Part shown: piece by piece, positions 1 to 12,531 of the stretch
Numbering within the stretch: the stretch's first letter is position 1
Layout of the letters: each line of letters starts with the position of its first letter
NCBI GenBank assembly: GCA_954871525.1
Contig: OX940860.1
Span: 27,436,001 to 27,500,000, forward strand
Source: Parietaria judaica
Lineage: Eukaryota > Streptophyta > Magnoliopsida > Rosales > Urticaceae
Reading direction: 5' to 3'
Length of the DNA: 64,000 nt
Notes under the pieces: generated by a model
Told to the model about the DNA's origin: nothing
Seen by the model: the letters and a program-made list of their open reading frames with translations, nothing else
Database searches by the model: none
Translations under genes and position numbers: made by a program

Positions 1-1753
1 ACATGAGCATTGTTCACGCATTGAACTAGTTACATAAGCTCATGCGTGAAAGGGGGAGAAAGTGTCATGATTTAGATGCTACAATACCATCGACTTGAGC
101 ATAAATAAAGCTCGTCATGAGTGCTCTATAAGACTAGTTCATAGTTAATGTAAGTGAGCATACTCTCCCCAAAATACACTCTCATGTATATTATGATAAT
201 CTCACAAGAGAGAGTGAACCAGAAGTTCACTAATGGAACCAGAAGTTTAATAATGCTGGCATGACCGGTTTGACTATCCCGGATCAACAATGATGCAAAA
301 GGAATTGAGAATTCATATACAAATTCGTTGATGAATCAGATGATTCAAGAGTTCTCAAATATTGACTTGTTTTCACAGTATTTGTTTTTTAACGCAATAC
401 TAGCATGTTGCGACTTGCATTATCTAGAATTCCATATGGGCCCATTTTTCGACCACTAATATATTGAATAGATGCATCAATTAAATGGTCGCGGAATACA
501 TATTAAATTGCAACCTGAAGTTTGCAAGATTGTTCCAGATTATGCAGTAATGTCCGTTGACTGCTAATAGAATATCATGGTTGATGATATATATAATTTA
601 TTGATCTAATCAAGTATAAATGCCTCAAACGACTATAGACCATAATATATGAAAACAAGGTTCTCCATTATTATGGAAAATATTATTTGCATCAAGCCAA
701 CGTATAATCCCCCGATCTGATTTTGGCATTAGCCCAAATTTTATTCCATCAAAATTGTTTATAATGTGCGAAATAATAATTCCACCACAACGCACATAAG
801 ATGGATTCTCTTAATAAATAGAAAATATGTGATGATAATTTTCTCATGATCAGGGGAGAAAACAGACAATTGGATATACATATAGATAAGTATATCATGA
901 TCCTCATAAAACTGCCAAATACTCCAGAAGAGTTGATAAATGTATATCCATTGTTATGCTCCAATCCTAGAAGGATATTTAGTTTGAAATGTATTAAACA
1001 TTATGCTACTCGATTCCCAGAAGCAATATGAAATTGAAAAGGAGCAAAAAGTAAAGATAGTCATATAATGAGGCAGGTTCTCCTGAAGAGACCATTGGCA
1101 TAACTATTCATAATCTTTATAAGATTATCAGGTACCTGAAGAATAATAAACTCGAAATGAGCTCAAATGTTATGTCATTATATTATGGAATCGATATTGA
1201 TGAAAAGTTGTCGACAACAAATAATACAAAAGCAATGCTGCATATGAGAGACTTTAGAGGATCTTAAATTTGATTGAAATAGCTGACTAAATATAAGACG
1301 CAATATTGGACATGTAGTCCAAACACTTTGAGAATGGGCATGCCAGTAGGGTACAAAATTCATACGAAAGTATAGTGAATTGAATCCTGGCACATAATGG
1401 CCCTATATGGTGGATATTATTCTGTGGCAGTATAAAAGGCGTCTGACAAAATGTGATCACAAGGAATTGTGAATGATACATTCCTAATAGGCACTGAAGA
1501 GCCAAAGAATAACAAAATTCCTACGATATATAAAGATTGATTAAATGTTCATTTTATATGAACATAGTTATAAGAATTCCTGAAGAATTCGATTAAGAAA
1601 ACTCCAAGAGTATAATTTCTCCTCAACTTACTCATTAGAGAGAGTTGATAAACTCCCATATAAAGTTGAGAAGTATTCATCGAGTACCCCAATGAAATAC
1701 TTAAGAAATATAATTTTTCTTGATGAACACATGTTTAAAGGGGATTTTTTTTT
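1..1753 (+). mobile_element. Degenerate Ty1/copia polyprotein region
   Basis: This stretch lies directly upstream of a recognisable copia reverse-transcriptase/RNase H tail on the same strand and is AT-rich, with no long open frame. It is most simply the decayed and partly deleted gag-pol body of the same element, whose 5' LTR lies outside the window. No individual domain can be read with confidence, so the assignment rests mainly on position. Confidence 0.55.
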
Positions 1754-2585
1754 GTTCACCAGTCATCATATATCGAGAAAATCCTTGAACGATTCAATAT
1801 GGATAATTTACATCCATTAAGTTCCCCCATGATTGTTCGATCACTTGATGTGAAAAAGGATCCATTTCGCCCACGTGAAAAAGAAGAAGAACTTCTTGGT
1901 CCTGAAGTACCATATCTTAGTGCCATTGGAGCGCTAATGTATCTTGCTAATTGCACACGTCCTGATATAGCATTTTCTGTTAATTTGCTAGCAAGATTTA
2001 GTTCTTCTCCGACTCGAAGACATTGGACTGGTGTTAAGCAAATTCTAAGATATCTTCGAGGAACGTCTGATATGGGATTACTTTATTCAAAGGACTCAAA
2101 GTCCGGATTGATCGGATATGCTGATGCCGGATATTTATCTGATCCCCATAAAGCGCGATCACAAACTGAATATGTATTTACATATGGTGACACCGCTATA
2201 TCCTGGCACTCAACTAAACAGACCCTTACAGCCACTTCATCAAATCACGTTGAGTTGTTAGCTCTTCATGAAGCTAGTCGTGAATGTGTATGGCTGAGAT
2301 CTTTAATCCATCATATCCGAGAATCGTGCGATCTTTTAATAAATAAAGGAAGTACAACTATCTTATACAAAGATAATACAACTTGTATATCCCAAATTAA
2401 AGGAGGCTATATCAAAGGGGATAGAACGAAACATATTCTTCTTTACTCACGAAAGGGGAGATATTGATGTCTGTCAAATTCGTTCTAGTGACAATCTTGC
2501 AGATTTGTTCACTAAGGCGCTGCCTACGACTTCCTTTGAGAAATTGGTCTACAATATCGGCATGAGAAAATTCAGAGATCTATAG
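1754..2585 (+). pseudogene. Ty1/copia reverse transcriptase C-terminus and RNase H, frameshifted
   Basis: The frame that includes the ATG at 1799 is coding-like from about 1754 and reads VHQSSYIEKILERF, MDNLHPLSSPM and RPDIAFSVNLLARF, typical of the end of copia reverse transcriptase. RNase H motifs follow: YADAGYLSDP, then HVELLALHEASRECVWLRS, then LYKDNTTCISQI. Just after the TKHI motif the frame breaks near 2435. A second frame then continues as FFFTHERGDIDV, DNLADLFTKALP and GMRKFRDL, stopping at 2583-2585. This is the normal end of a copia polyprotein, so the element is a dead copy with at least one frameshift. Confidence 0.9.
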
Positions 2586-2805
2586 AGATGTTCCGATGAG
2601 GGGGAGACATACGCGTTACACTCTTTTTCCCTTGCTTTAGGTTTTATCCCAATGGGTTTTCCTAACAAGGTTTTTAATGAGGTAACTTTTATGCGTATTG
2701 TACAAAATTATGTACTCTTTTTCCTTCTAGGGTTTTTCCCACGGGGTTTTTCCTAGCAAGGTTTTAACGAGGCATAATGTTTGTACACGTCATCCAAATG
2801 GGGAG

Positions 2806-3123
2806 TGTTATGTATATATTGGATGACTTATGCAATACTCTATGGAGCATTCTAGAGAGATGGAGAACTCTAGAGAAATTGGAGTATTCTAGAGAGATGG
2901 AGAATTATAGAGATAACTCTTTGTATAGAGAATATTCTAGAGATGCCCTTTACATGGTGTATTTAATGTATTGTAATAAGGGTATATATGTCTTTTCATG
3001 TACTCATCTTGAGCCTATAAGTAGAGGCCATTGTAATGCATGATGATACAAGCAATACAATTCTCTCTACCATTCTCTCTACACTGTTTTTATTCTCTCT
3101 TGCAATCTCTTTATTTCACAACA
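2806..3123 (+). mobile_element. Ty1/copia 3' LTR
   Basis: A purine run (aaatggggag, 2797-2805) precedes a TG at 2806, as a polypurine tract precedes a 3' LTR. The proposed LTR starts TGTTATGTAT and ends ttcacaaca at 3123, about 318 bp, which is typical of small plant copia LTRs. Inside, tctagagagatggag-like units repeat around 2853-2945. The 5' LTR is outside the window, so the length and target duplication cannot be checked. Confidence 0.7.
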
Positions 3124-3334
3124 TCATCATCATATATTGTAGAGCCTTTTTAATTTAATACTCGATAGATTAATACCTCGATCAGATAATTGTTATGTAT
3201 GGTTCAAAAATATTATGTAACTAACATGATTTTAAAATAATAAAATTTTATGAGCAAAATAATATTAATTTATAAAAGTTTTATTTTAGTTCTTTCAGTG
3301 TTTGTCCACCTTTATATTATTGCAAGACTACATA
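3124..3334. other. Short spacer with a partial Emigrant-like terminus
   Basis: Around 3138-3190 the sequence (tagagcctttttaatttaat, then actcgatagattaatacctc) resembles the terminus of the element that starts at 3335. It looks like a truncated second copy lying between the copia LTR and the intact element. There is no gene here. Confidence 0.4.
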
Positions 3335-3969
3335 CAGTAGAACCTTTATAAATTAATACTCGATAAATTAATAGTCGCAATTAAATAATATTTTTGTCCG
3401 GTCACGGCTCGGGGCTAACTAGCTAAATTAATAATTCGCTAAATTTATAAGATAATAATTTTTTTTAGAAAGTATATAGGTCCCAAGTGATATATAAATT
3501 AATAATTCAATATAAAAAATTACATAAATAATTATAAAATCACTATAAATTAAATATAACATAAATAACTATGAAGTCACATTAAATAAAAAGAACATTA
3601 CATCACTAATCATGTAGTCTTCTTAAAATATGATTCTATAATAATTTGTTTCTTCTTGAAATTAATGTCTTCTTGAACTTCATCTTTAATATTATTGGGC
3701 TCTTTAACATTTTTGACATTGGTACTCTAATAAATTATTTTTAAATCATAATAGTCTCTCTTGATATTCTTAATATTGATACTTTAATATTCTCGATATA
3801 ATAAATTGAAATAACTTTTTGTTAGTAAAGATGTTTATTATATAATTATAGCTGATTAATATTTTTTTTCTTCATTAATGTATAAATTATTAATTTATAT
3901 GTTAATTAATTATTCGATAAAATAATATTTTTGTCGGTCCCAACAATATTAATCTGTAGAGGTCTAATG
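3335..3969. mobile_element. Emigrant-like (pogo/mariner) miniature element
   Basis: The left end reads CAGTAGAACCTTTATAAATT and the right end is an imperfect inverse (tagaggtctaatg). Both are flanked by TA (3333-3334 and 3970-3971), the target duplication expected of Tc1/mariner/pogo elements. The terminus matches what I recall of the plant Emigrant/Lemi1 group. The element is about 635 bp and very AT-rich, with no transposase frame, so it is non-autonomous. Confidence 0.65.
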
Positions 3970-3971
3970 TA

Positions 3972-4528
3972 TTAGATACAAACTACATAAACAACAAATT
4001 CGAAGATTCCAAAAATATAATTTGTGTGATATTTCCCTTAAAATCACACATTTCTATCTTTATATCTCCCCGTTTGCATTCAATCGATAGCTATATTTGA
4101 CTATTTGAGTATGATTTTTTTAAGAAGTTATTATCGGCATATATTTCAAATTCTTTATAAAAAATAATCGTTATGTTTTTTTTTCCTGCCTGGCACATAT
4201 TCTTTAAGTCTTTGAATGTTAGCCTCCGTCAATTTTTCATCTAAATTTAGTTAATATGGATGCGTCCATCCCAACTCCCAAATCAAACCTAGCGTCATCC
4301 CGAATCCCTCAAAGCAGAACATCGCCATTCCCCTGCCATCGATACGCCCCCAAAATCCGGCCTCACCGCCGTCCTCCTTCACTACCACGAACCACGAACG
4401 ATTCTCAAATTATATCTATAAATATTTAGATTTTGTTTTTTAAATGGTAATTTTGATGTCATATGTGAAAAACGACATTGAGTTGAGTAGCATAATTCCT
4501 TAAACGACATCTCAGATTCTCAGAGTTG
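3972..4528. other. Intergenic and promoter region upstream of VAR3-like gene
   Basis: This is AT-rich DNA with a short GC-richer patch at 4258-4400. A TATA-like box (tataaata, 4417-4424) lies about 285 bp upstream of the start codon and could serve as the core promoter. A CT-rich 5' leader follows from about 4529. Confidence 0.4.
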
Positions 4529-4702
4529 GGTTTTCATTTCTGTTCTCTCTCTCTTTCTCTCCGTAGGGTTTAAGCTTCTTCTTCTCTTCCTTCCATGGAG
4601 GTTTAAGCTCAAACACTCTCTTCTCTTCAATGGAGAATCCTCCATTTTTCCTCTCTCCAAACCTTCCTCGTAGCTCGTAGCTCAATTCAGCTCCAGTCTC
4701 CA

Positions 4703-7700
4703 ATGGCGCATACTCTATTCTCTCTGCTCCTCCTCCGACGCCTCTCTCTCTCCTCCCCGAGCCCTAGGCTCTCGCGCCTCGTCGCCATTAAACCCTTCAC
4801 TTCCTCGGCACCCGCGCCTCCGGCGCTGGCGCCGCCGTCGGACCCGGCCGCGTCGTCTCTCTCGGCTCGCATGAGCTTCGTCTTCGACCAAATCGACGCC
4901 ATCGAGAAAGAGCGCTCCGAGAAGGACGAGACTCTCCAGAGGATCCGCGCGTGGCGAGCGACGAAGAACGCCCAAAGTCCGGAGCTCGAATCGGAGCTCT
5001 CGGCCGCGACGAATCCGGCGGAGGCCGAGACCGTGACCGTGACTGATCGGCCGGAAGAAGCCGAGGTCAAGCGTGAGCTCGAGCTGGTTCATCCGTGGCC
5101 GGAGTGGATCGAGCTGATGGAGAGGCTGGTTCAGCAGAACTACTTCGATCATCGGAGGAAGGACGAGGAGAAGATGATCCAGGATTTGGGGTTCGATGCA
5201 TCGTCTTCTCGGGATTCTAGGGTTTGCGAGTGGAGTGGGTTGGATTTCAAGAATTTCAGGGTTGTTCAGACCGCTTTTCTCAATTTCGGAAAAGACCGAT
5301 TCGATATATTAAGGTATGTTCTTCTTCAATTTCAGCAGAACTCCATTAACAAGTTGAATTTAGATGCTTGGATCATAGAAGCTCATAGGTTTTTCGTTGT
5401 GATTAAACTCCGAATCGGAATTCAAGTTAATATTAAAGGGTTGCTTCGAAGTCGATAATGTCGATAAATGCTGTCGTGTGCGAGGTGCTGAGACCTGAAA
5501 AATTAATTTCAGGTCCTTGTCGAGACAGGATATTCAGATTCTGGTCGGTTTGGGATGCCCGAGCGCTGACAAGAAGGTTGTTTTCTCTGCAAAATTGTTG
5601 AGGAAGCATGTGCACCTTGACGAGGGAGATGTGAGTTTCGCTTCTAATCTTCTTTTACTAGACTCGATACCGTTATCAAGAAACCAACTGCTTCAAATAA
5701 GAGTACGATAGGACCCGAACTAATAATCAAAACCGCAAACTTAGTTGAGGTGATGAATATCCATATACATTGTTGATAAACTACTATCATTAACGAAAAC
5801 TCCGGTATATAGTTCGGGAGCTAGACTGGAAACTCTCCTAATGATGTTCAATAGGAAAAACAAACTAATCAGAGATTTTACCTGAAAGGTAAGCATTATA
5901 TATACGCTTAGAGAAAAATACCGTTCATTTTAATTTCTCCGTTTCCTAATCCTTTTCTATTTGTTGATTTATGTTCTTAGGTATGTAGTTCTTGCAGTTT
6001 GAGGAATTCATGTGATAGAGCATATTTACTTACATTAAAAGAAGACGAAGCACGGACCATTGACATCATGCGTGTTCTATTGGATTACGGTTTCGATCCA
6101 CTGAATCAGCCTCTTCTGAAGCAAAAATCTGTGAAGAACGTGGTCCGCAAGATGCTTCATCAGGTTGTGAAGCTGAGTTCTGTGCCAATAGACCCCAATC
6201 TCCCTCCTCCAATTTTTAAAAAGCCGCCTCTGAAAGTGAAGATACCTCCGCCGCCTCCGAGAAAACGCGTTGGACGCGATGACATCGAGATGAAAAAAGG
6301 CGATTGGCTATGTCCCAAGTATGTCTTCTTTTCTGGCATCATCATAACTAATCTATGATTTAAAAAGTTTCGATTATATTCTCATCGTTGTTTAAAGTTA
6401 AAAGTATCGTTCGCATAAAATCATTTTTATTTCTCTCGTTTGTGAAAATTACGGTGCATGAGCTATTGAATTCCTGGCAGAATATGCTCATGCAATACCT
6501 TTTTGTTCTCTCAATTGCATTGTATAACACGCCCTTTTCAAATTGCCCCTCTTGAAATGCATCACGTGAATTCTCATTTATCCATATTGATGTGATTATC
6601 TTTCGGTTCTTTCGGGTTATTCCCTTTTTGCTTAGCTAATTATTTTTTGAAAATATTCTTATTAGGTGTGACTTCATGAACTTTGCGAAGAACTGTGTGT
6701 GCTTGCAATGTGATGCGAAACGCCCGAAGAGAGAGCTGCTTCCAGGAGAATGGGAATGCCCTCAGTAAGACACGCTTCAATTATCCCGCTATTCATAATT
6801 TCGAAAAGAATACTTTATAACAGGGTTGAGTATTTGACAGGTGTAACTTCTTAAATTACCGGAGAAATACAGTGTGTTTTCACTGTGACTGCAAGCGCCC
6901 GTTGGATGAGTTCACCGAAAGCAGAGTGCATGAAAGGCAAGTGGGTCCGAGGCCGAAGGTTGAGAAGTTGACTAATTTATCGGAGGCTTCGAAATCTAAT
7001 GCGTGGAACTTTGACTTCGATGATGACGAATCTGACGGAGCCGACGTTGCTGCATTTGAGTATGCCGATTCTTCAGTGATACCGAAAGGCTCTCTGGATA
7101 ATTACCAGACTCAACAAGACAATTTCAGAAAAACAAACAGAGATGTTAGGGTTCGGGGTAGAGAATATTCAGACACTGATACCGGCAGATCAACAGGGTT
7201 CAATGATTTTGACGACGAAGATGATGACGTTGACAATTATGAGATCGACACTGGAAATAGAAGCTCGGTGAAAATGGTATCTTCGAACGATCTTTCCGAG
7301 TTTGAAGGAGACTCTGGATCAGAAGAAAAATATCCGGCTTACAGTAAGCAGTCTAGATCCAATCATATAAGGGAATTTTCTGATTCTGATGATGACGAAC
7401 ACAATTCAGATTCCGAGGAAGAATCTTCAGTGAGATCTATTTCTCGTCGTGGACCAAAAGACCCGTCTAATGCTAAGAAGCCGAGAAGGAAAGCGTTCTC
7501 GGGTTCAGATGATGATGAACTCGATTCAGACTCCGACAACAAGCTTTCAGCCAATCCGAAGTGGAAATCCAGTCATGTTTCTGATTCCAGACCGAAAGGG
7601 AAAGAAAGTCGTCCATGGAAGGATATTAGCTTTGTTTCCGACGATGAACTCGGGTTTAATTCTGACGTGGATGACAAACCAGAAAAAGTGTACAGACCAA

Positions 7701-8371
7701 AGGGAGGCAGACCTAATGAGACTCCGAGACGAGGAAGTCTTCGAGGCAGAGATCCGTTTTCTGATTCGGAATCGGAGAATGATTCTCGCTCGTTCGGAAA
7801 CCGATCCAGAAGAAATGCGGGACCACGTCAAAGAGACGCGAAATTCGGATCGAACAATATGAAAAATGATAGAAGGAAGTCGTTTGAAGACGATGACGAC
7901 GATGATCTTGGGCAATCAGAGCGAGGGTCTCACAGTGGATTCAGAGGGAACAGTTTCGGATCGAGAACAAACGATAGAAAAGGCGGGATGAGAAACGATA
8001 GAAGAAAGTCGTTTGAAGACGACAGTGACGATGACGATGATCGCTCATTGCGAAACTCTCGTGGAAACGGATTTAGAGGGAATAGTTTTGGATCAAGAAC
8101 AGACAACAGTCCGAAAGGGAAAAGGAGCGATCAAAGGAAGTCATTTGACGACAATGATCGGCCTAGATCATCACGAGGGTCTAACGGTAATGGATTCAGA
8201 GGGAACAATTCCGGATCAAGGATGAACGACAGAAGGGGTGGTTCGAGTAGTTTTAACGAGCGGAAAAGCGGAGGTTTCCGGAAGCAAGGCGAGAAACAAG
8301 GCTATGGAAGAGACAGGGGCGAAAAGGGATCCGAAGAGTTCAAAAATAGTCGACGTGTCATTGAGAGATGA
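4703..8371 (+). CDS. VAR3: VAR3-like plastid protein with two RanBP2-type zinc fingers
   Basis: Five exons join to 898 codons: 4703-5313, 5513-5630, 5981-6318, 6666-6764 and 6841-8371. The N-terminus is rich in Ser, Ala and Arg and looks like a plastid transit peptide. A conserved central block includes SLSRQDIQILVGLGCPSAD and VCSSCSLRNSCDRAY. Two RanBP2-type fingers follow at about residues 349-377 (GDWLCPKCDF..CLQCDAKRP) and 383-411 (GEWECPQCNF..CFHCDCKRP), each with four Cys. The C-terminal half is a low-complexity Asp/Ser/Arg/Gly tail with repeated RRKSFEDD and GFRGNSFGSR units. Arabidopsis VAR3 is a chloroplast protein needed for chloroplast and palisade development; it was reported to bind the carotenoid dioxygenase CCD4. 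This copy is somewhat longer because of its tail. It is convergent with the RNase H2C gene. Confidence 0.93.
7861..8230 (+). repeat. In-frame degenerate repeats in the VAR3-like C-terminus
   Basis: Three spaced units encode (N)DRRKSFEDD-like followed by GFRGNSFGSR-like segments, at about 7864-7970, 8000-8100 and 8130-8225. At DNA level they share agaaggaagtcgtttga and ttcagagggaacag. They extend the disordered tail without breaking the frame. Confidence 0.7.
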
Positions 8372-8860
8372 GCTGAAGCGTATGAAGTGATTGTTCTTGA
8401 AAATTTTGGTAGTTTAATTGAGTGGATTAAAAGCACTTTATTGATTTGTAATTTTGTATTAGTTCATGATAGAATTACAATAAATAATGTAAAAAAACAA
8501 AAAATAGAATAAGAATCCCTAAGGCCTAAACCTTAAAGACGTGATTACACCTGATTTGATGTATTGAAAATTCAAAAGATGAAATAAAATAACTCCAAAA
8601 TCAATAGTTCAATTTATTGTATAAAAGGCGTTACAAAGTGATTCAACAAACGACACACCGTTTTTTTTGGCATGGCCCGTTTTTTGCCATAATCATCGTT
8701 TACTCAAGACGCGCGATGATGCAGATATACATGCGTAGCATGTTTACTCTTCAGCTTGTAGTTGAGTTAGAGACAGAGAGATTAATTTCACTATACTAAT
8801 CTAAAATTCCTACTTAACCCATAATTCATTTAAATTTAATTAAATAAAAGCGACAAAAAC
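8372..8860. other. Convergent intergenic region, two 3' UTRs
   Basis: This is AT-rich DNA between two convergent stop codons. It must hold both 3' UTRs. aataaa-like signals are present, for example aataaataatg near 8480 on the plus strand. No other gene is visible. Confidence 0.5.
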
Positions 8861-10177
8861 TCACTTCATCTTCTCCAGTGCAATAGAAGCAGAAACCAAA
8901 TCTTCGGCTCCTACAGGCTGATGCATCTGTTCACAGAAACAATCTCAAATGGTGAGAAATAACAATGTTGATTTCTGTTTCTTGATGATTTTTGTGTTTG
9001 ATAAATCTCTAACTCCTAATTCTAAGCGTATCTATCTGCGTAACACAACAGTGGACACAAAAGTAATTAGTACATAGAGAGGCATGGAGCGGAAACTAAC
9101 AGCTTTTGCAACAGCGAGCCAGTGAAACGAACGCAAGATAGTGTCGTGCTGTGAGGGAAGCGCCTCGTGTTTCCAATACGTTATGTTTTCGAATTTTCCG
9201 TTCATTTCCCAACAGTTTGTCTTCTCTTCGGACATCTCAGAAGCTTTTCTCTTGCCGGAACCCTTCTTTCCCAGCACAAATCCTTGCAGATCATGAACAA
9301 ACAAATAAAAACGTTGCGATTTTAACAGAAGCATTTAATTAGAAGTCATATCAAAAGAACGACAGAGCGGTAGAGAAGCCTTTGAAAGATAAAAGCCATT
9401 ACTCTAACAAAATGGTTCGGAAAATCAGTAACAGTATACTATTTCGGGAGTCAAGCAAGCAAACGATGCCAAATTCCTCAACAAGATTATACCACTTTAA
9501 AAGAAACCAACTTCTATTTTCGATCTATTGACACCAATAACGAGAGAAAACGCCGGAAAAGAACTACTTATCGAGATCTTTCCGACAACTCCCAGCACAA
9601 GCTTTTGCATTTTACGGGGAGAAAACCGAAATATCACAGAGCAAAGATTCCAGCTATTTTGCAGACCCATATATAGTTCACCCATAAGAACGCCTAAGTA
9701 GTTCTTCAACTCATAAATATGGAAGCTCCAAACGTGAATGCAATTGTTAATCAATATGAATGAATGAATGAATGAATGATGAAGACGAAGGAGATGCTAT
9801 GAGCACAGAAATTAATAGATACGCACCAGAAAAGCCTTGAGGAAGAGCAATGGTGGTCCCTTGAAGCCTCCGACCTCTGAAGTGAGCTTCCTCAACTCTC
9901 AGTCCCTCCACTTCCACACCTTTCAATTCAAACCATGCGAACTCAACATTTCAGCTCCACAACGTTGTTAACTGGTACAACGAAACAGAAGAAGAAGTTG
10001 TTTTGTAAAACCTGTGGGCTTGGGTTTGAAGTAATGGGAAACGGAGGAAGCTCCGTCGTGCTTGACGGAGCACGGCAGGAGGTGGATGCGACCGGTGAGA
10101 TCCTCCGCCGCCGTGGTCCCGGGCTCATCTCCGCCATTGAGATTTATGGTGCCGTCAATCCCGTATCTGTTTTCCAT
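8861..10177 (-). CDS. RNASEH2C: Ribonuclease H2 subunit C
   Basis: Four exons on the minus strand (10177-10012, 9919-9827, 9282-9101, 8926-8861) join to 168 residues. The read-out includes GRIHLLPCSVKHDG, VSHYFKPKPTG, VEVEGLRVEEAHFRGRRLQG, GFVLGKKGS, FENITYWKHEALPSQ, FHWLAVAKAMHQPV and a C-terminal AEDLVSASIALEK. This is the order and length of plant RNase H2C, the scaffold subunit that holds the catalytic A subunit with B. The heterotrimer removes ribonucleotides and RNA:DNA hybrids from nuclear DNA. The start was chosen as the first Met in frame before the conserved block (MENRYGIDG). All splice sites are GT-AG. It is not an operon; the next gene upstream (ALY) is divergent. Confidence 0.9.
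9755..9778. repeat. (GAAT)n microsatellite in an RNASEH2C intron
   Basis: A short run of tgaatgaatgaa units lies in the second intron of the minus-strand gene. Confidence 0.8.
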
Positions 10178-11583
10178 TTCCGCTCCAAACCCTAGAAAGA
10201 CTTGTGCTTTCTGTTGTGTGATAATTTGGGGACCAATTTTCGCGCCTTTTTAACTTGAGGAGAGTCTCTCCAACTATTGGATTGCCCATCTATTTTTCAC
10301 AAATACTGCCTGGGACGCAGCCTGTACCTACCAACTACCAAGAAATATACTCCCGTGTGAAAGCGTCCGCTTAACTGGATTCTTTTTGCTCAAATTTGGA
10401 AATTCGGATTCGGTTAAAACTTGGTTTTGAAATAAAAAATTGGGTTTTAGACCCGGTTTCATATTTTTGTTATCCGGTTCCGATTTTAAACAGGATTTAA
10501 ACTTAGTTTTCTTTTTCTTTTCTTTTTTTAAAAACAAAATTAAGGGTTATCAGTGACAACTGACAATAATGCACAATCTTTAGTCAACGGGGGTGGCATG
10601 CACCCAACGTATCAAAGTGTTCGCATAAATGCATAACGTGCGTTGACTGATAGATCTGTCTTGAGTAACTCATTAATTAGCATAAGTACTTATTTTCTCC
10701 CTCTTCATACTTATTTTTTCTCTCTTCATATCTATACAAGTAATACACTATCATTACGACTAAAGTACCAAGTTTTGAAGAGTAAAATTACTATTTTTTG
10801 AACGATAACAGTACCATTTTTAAAATGACACTTATATTTTTGGCTGTAAAAACACTATTTTTTAATTGTCTCACTCAAATGAAATTGACTCATGGTTCTA
10901 ATTAATCTCATTAATTTTTTTAAATATTCTAAATACTTTTATCTTAAAATACTCTACATTGACTAATGGAATCTCCAAAATACTTGCCCAAGCAAAGACG
11001 TTACGACTTACGAGGGCATGTGAACATTGGCGGAATTAGGATTTCGGTTTGGGGGGGGGGGAGGGGGCTGCTATGCTTTAAATTCAAAAAGTAAGACTAA
11101 GCTTATAAACTATGGGGGGTTTCAACCACTAGACCACTATGAGTGGTTCCGCTTTGAGGTACGTCGGAGAGTGCAAGGAGGTTCGGTCTTCGAACGAACG
11201 ATAAATGGCAATGGAGATATGGTGCACAGAAGAAGAGGACCGAAACACTAAACTAACTATATTTAAAGCGGTAACTTCATTTGAATAAAGGACGACTTTT
11301 GCAAATATTAAAGAACTTCAAGGTAACATACGCAATATCTCATAAATACAGGGAGCGAATCTACAAAAGTGACAAAACCGGAGGGGCTGAGAATAATATT
11401 CACGGAACCTTTTATTTTTTAGTTTAATTTTCGCATTCCAAAAATTCAAATCTAATCCCCTATAATCACCCATATAGAGCCCGAGAAACAGCCACGGAAA
11501 CGGACGGCCCCGATCACTCTCACGGGACACGTGTACGGCCATTGAGGGCTCACGATACAAAACCCGTACTCTTCTTCCCTCCT
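10178..11583. other. Intergenic region between divergent RNASEH2C and ALY, with repeat debris
   Basis: The region holds AT-rich DNA with remnants of repeats. A stretch at 10380-10510 is rich in ccggtt/aaccgg-like words, a pattern also seen near 32.2-32.8 kb and 38.1-38.6 kb. The words at 10536-10610 (dispersed agtgacaactgacaataatg) recur in diverged form near 32190-32225. A G-rich run sits at 11051-11067. I see no coding gene. Confidence 0.5.
11025..11130. repeat. Repeat end with a poly-G run
   Basis: The words tggcggaattaggatttcgg are followed by 11 G, an A and 5 G. A related word appears in inverse orientation near 26100-26125 (tagcggagtcaagatttaa read on the minus strand). The two look like ends of one dispersed plant repeat type. 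The class is unknown to me. Confidence 0.4.
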
Positions 11584-11639
11584 TGACCTCACCTTCCACG
11601 AGCTCTGAATTTCAGAAATACAAATTTACAAAACTCGAA

Positions 11640-11689
11640 CATTTCTCTCTCTCTCTCTCTCCCTCTCCCTTCGTTCAAGTTTCGCGGCA

Positions 11690-11726
<37 letters not shown>

Positions 11727-11873
11727 ACATCCGAAGTTTGCGCTCTCTCGGAGGATTCGGCGTTCAGGCTACGCTCTCCGGCGGCGCAATTTCGGCCGGC
11801 GAGTCGCGTCTCCGATGACCGATCTGTGATTCTCGCTAGGGTTCGGGAGCTCGAGGTTTTCTGAATTTCGAGG
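11640..11873 (+). promoter_or_regulatory. ALY 5' untranslated exon with long CT tracts
   Basis: Pure CT repeats at 11642-11663 and 11691-11733 sit just before a GC-richer leader. The exon probably ends at gaatttcgag|gtttgtt, and a leader intron runs to the tttag acceptor at 12525. CT/GA tracts are common in plant 5' leaders. The transcription start is inferred, not seen. Confidence 0.55.
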
Positions 11874-12531
11874 TTTGTTATGCGATTCCTTTCTCAATTT
11901 GCTCAGTCTTTGTGTTCGGTTTTGCTTTTTTTGCGAGAAAAAAAAAGTTCAGTTTTCATTTTCGTTTTTGTTTTTGTTTTCAATCGTTTCGCTTGATTTT
12001 CTTTGGAGCGGAGCGAGATGTTCTCTGGAGTTCTGATTTTCTTCTCGATCGTTGAAATTGCGATGGCGATGGTTGAGGATTCGTTTCTGTAGGTTTTCAT
12101 GCATTGTTGAATTTCTGAATCCTGGTGGTTTTACTTCCTGCGCTTGAATATTGAACCTTAAAGTAGTTGTTCATAAAAAAAGTGAGCTGATTTAAGTTCG
12201 GGTTAAGATTTCGATTGCATTCGGCTCCACATCTATGCTGTGCTTCACTCATCTGCTCTTGAACTGTGGTTTATGTCCTTCAATACTACTGGAATTTCAG
12301 ATCAATCGTGTTCCTCGTAATGGAGGACTTGATCTGGGTGTATAATGGCATTAATTTTTGTCTTGCGTTACTCTGTTGATTGCCTATAGCAGTAATTTGC
12401 ATTTAGTACTAGTTGGGTAACTATGAATATTTTGGCATTTAAGCTATCTAGGAAGTTTTCTATAAATGTACGGGTATATTTTTTCTGCTGATGAGTGTTT
12501 TTTTTTCTTTCCATGTCCGGTTTAGCTCTAC

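Noticed and set aside
9935..10195. 86-codon plus-strand open frame
   Set aside because: It is antisense to RNASEH2C exon 1.
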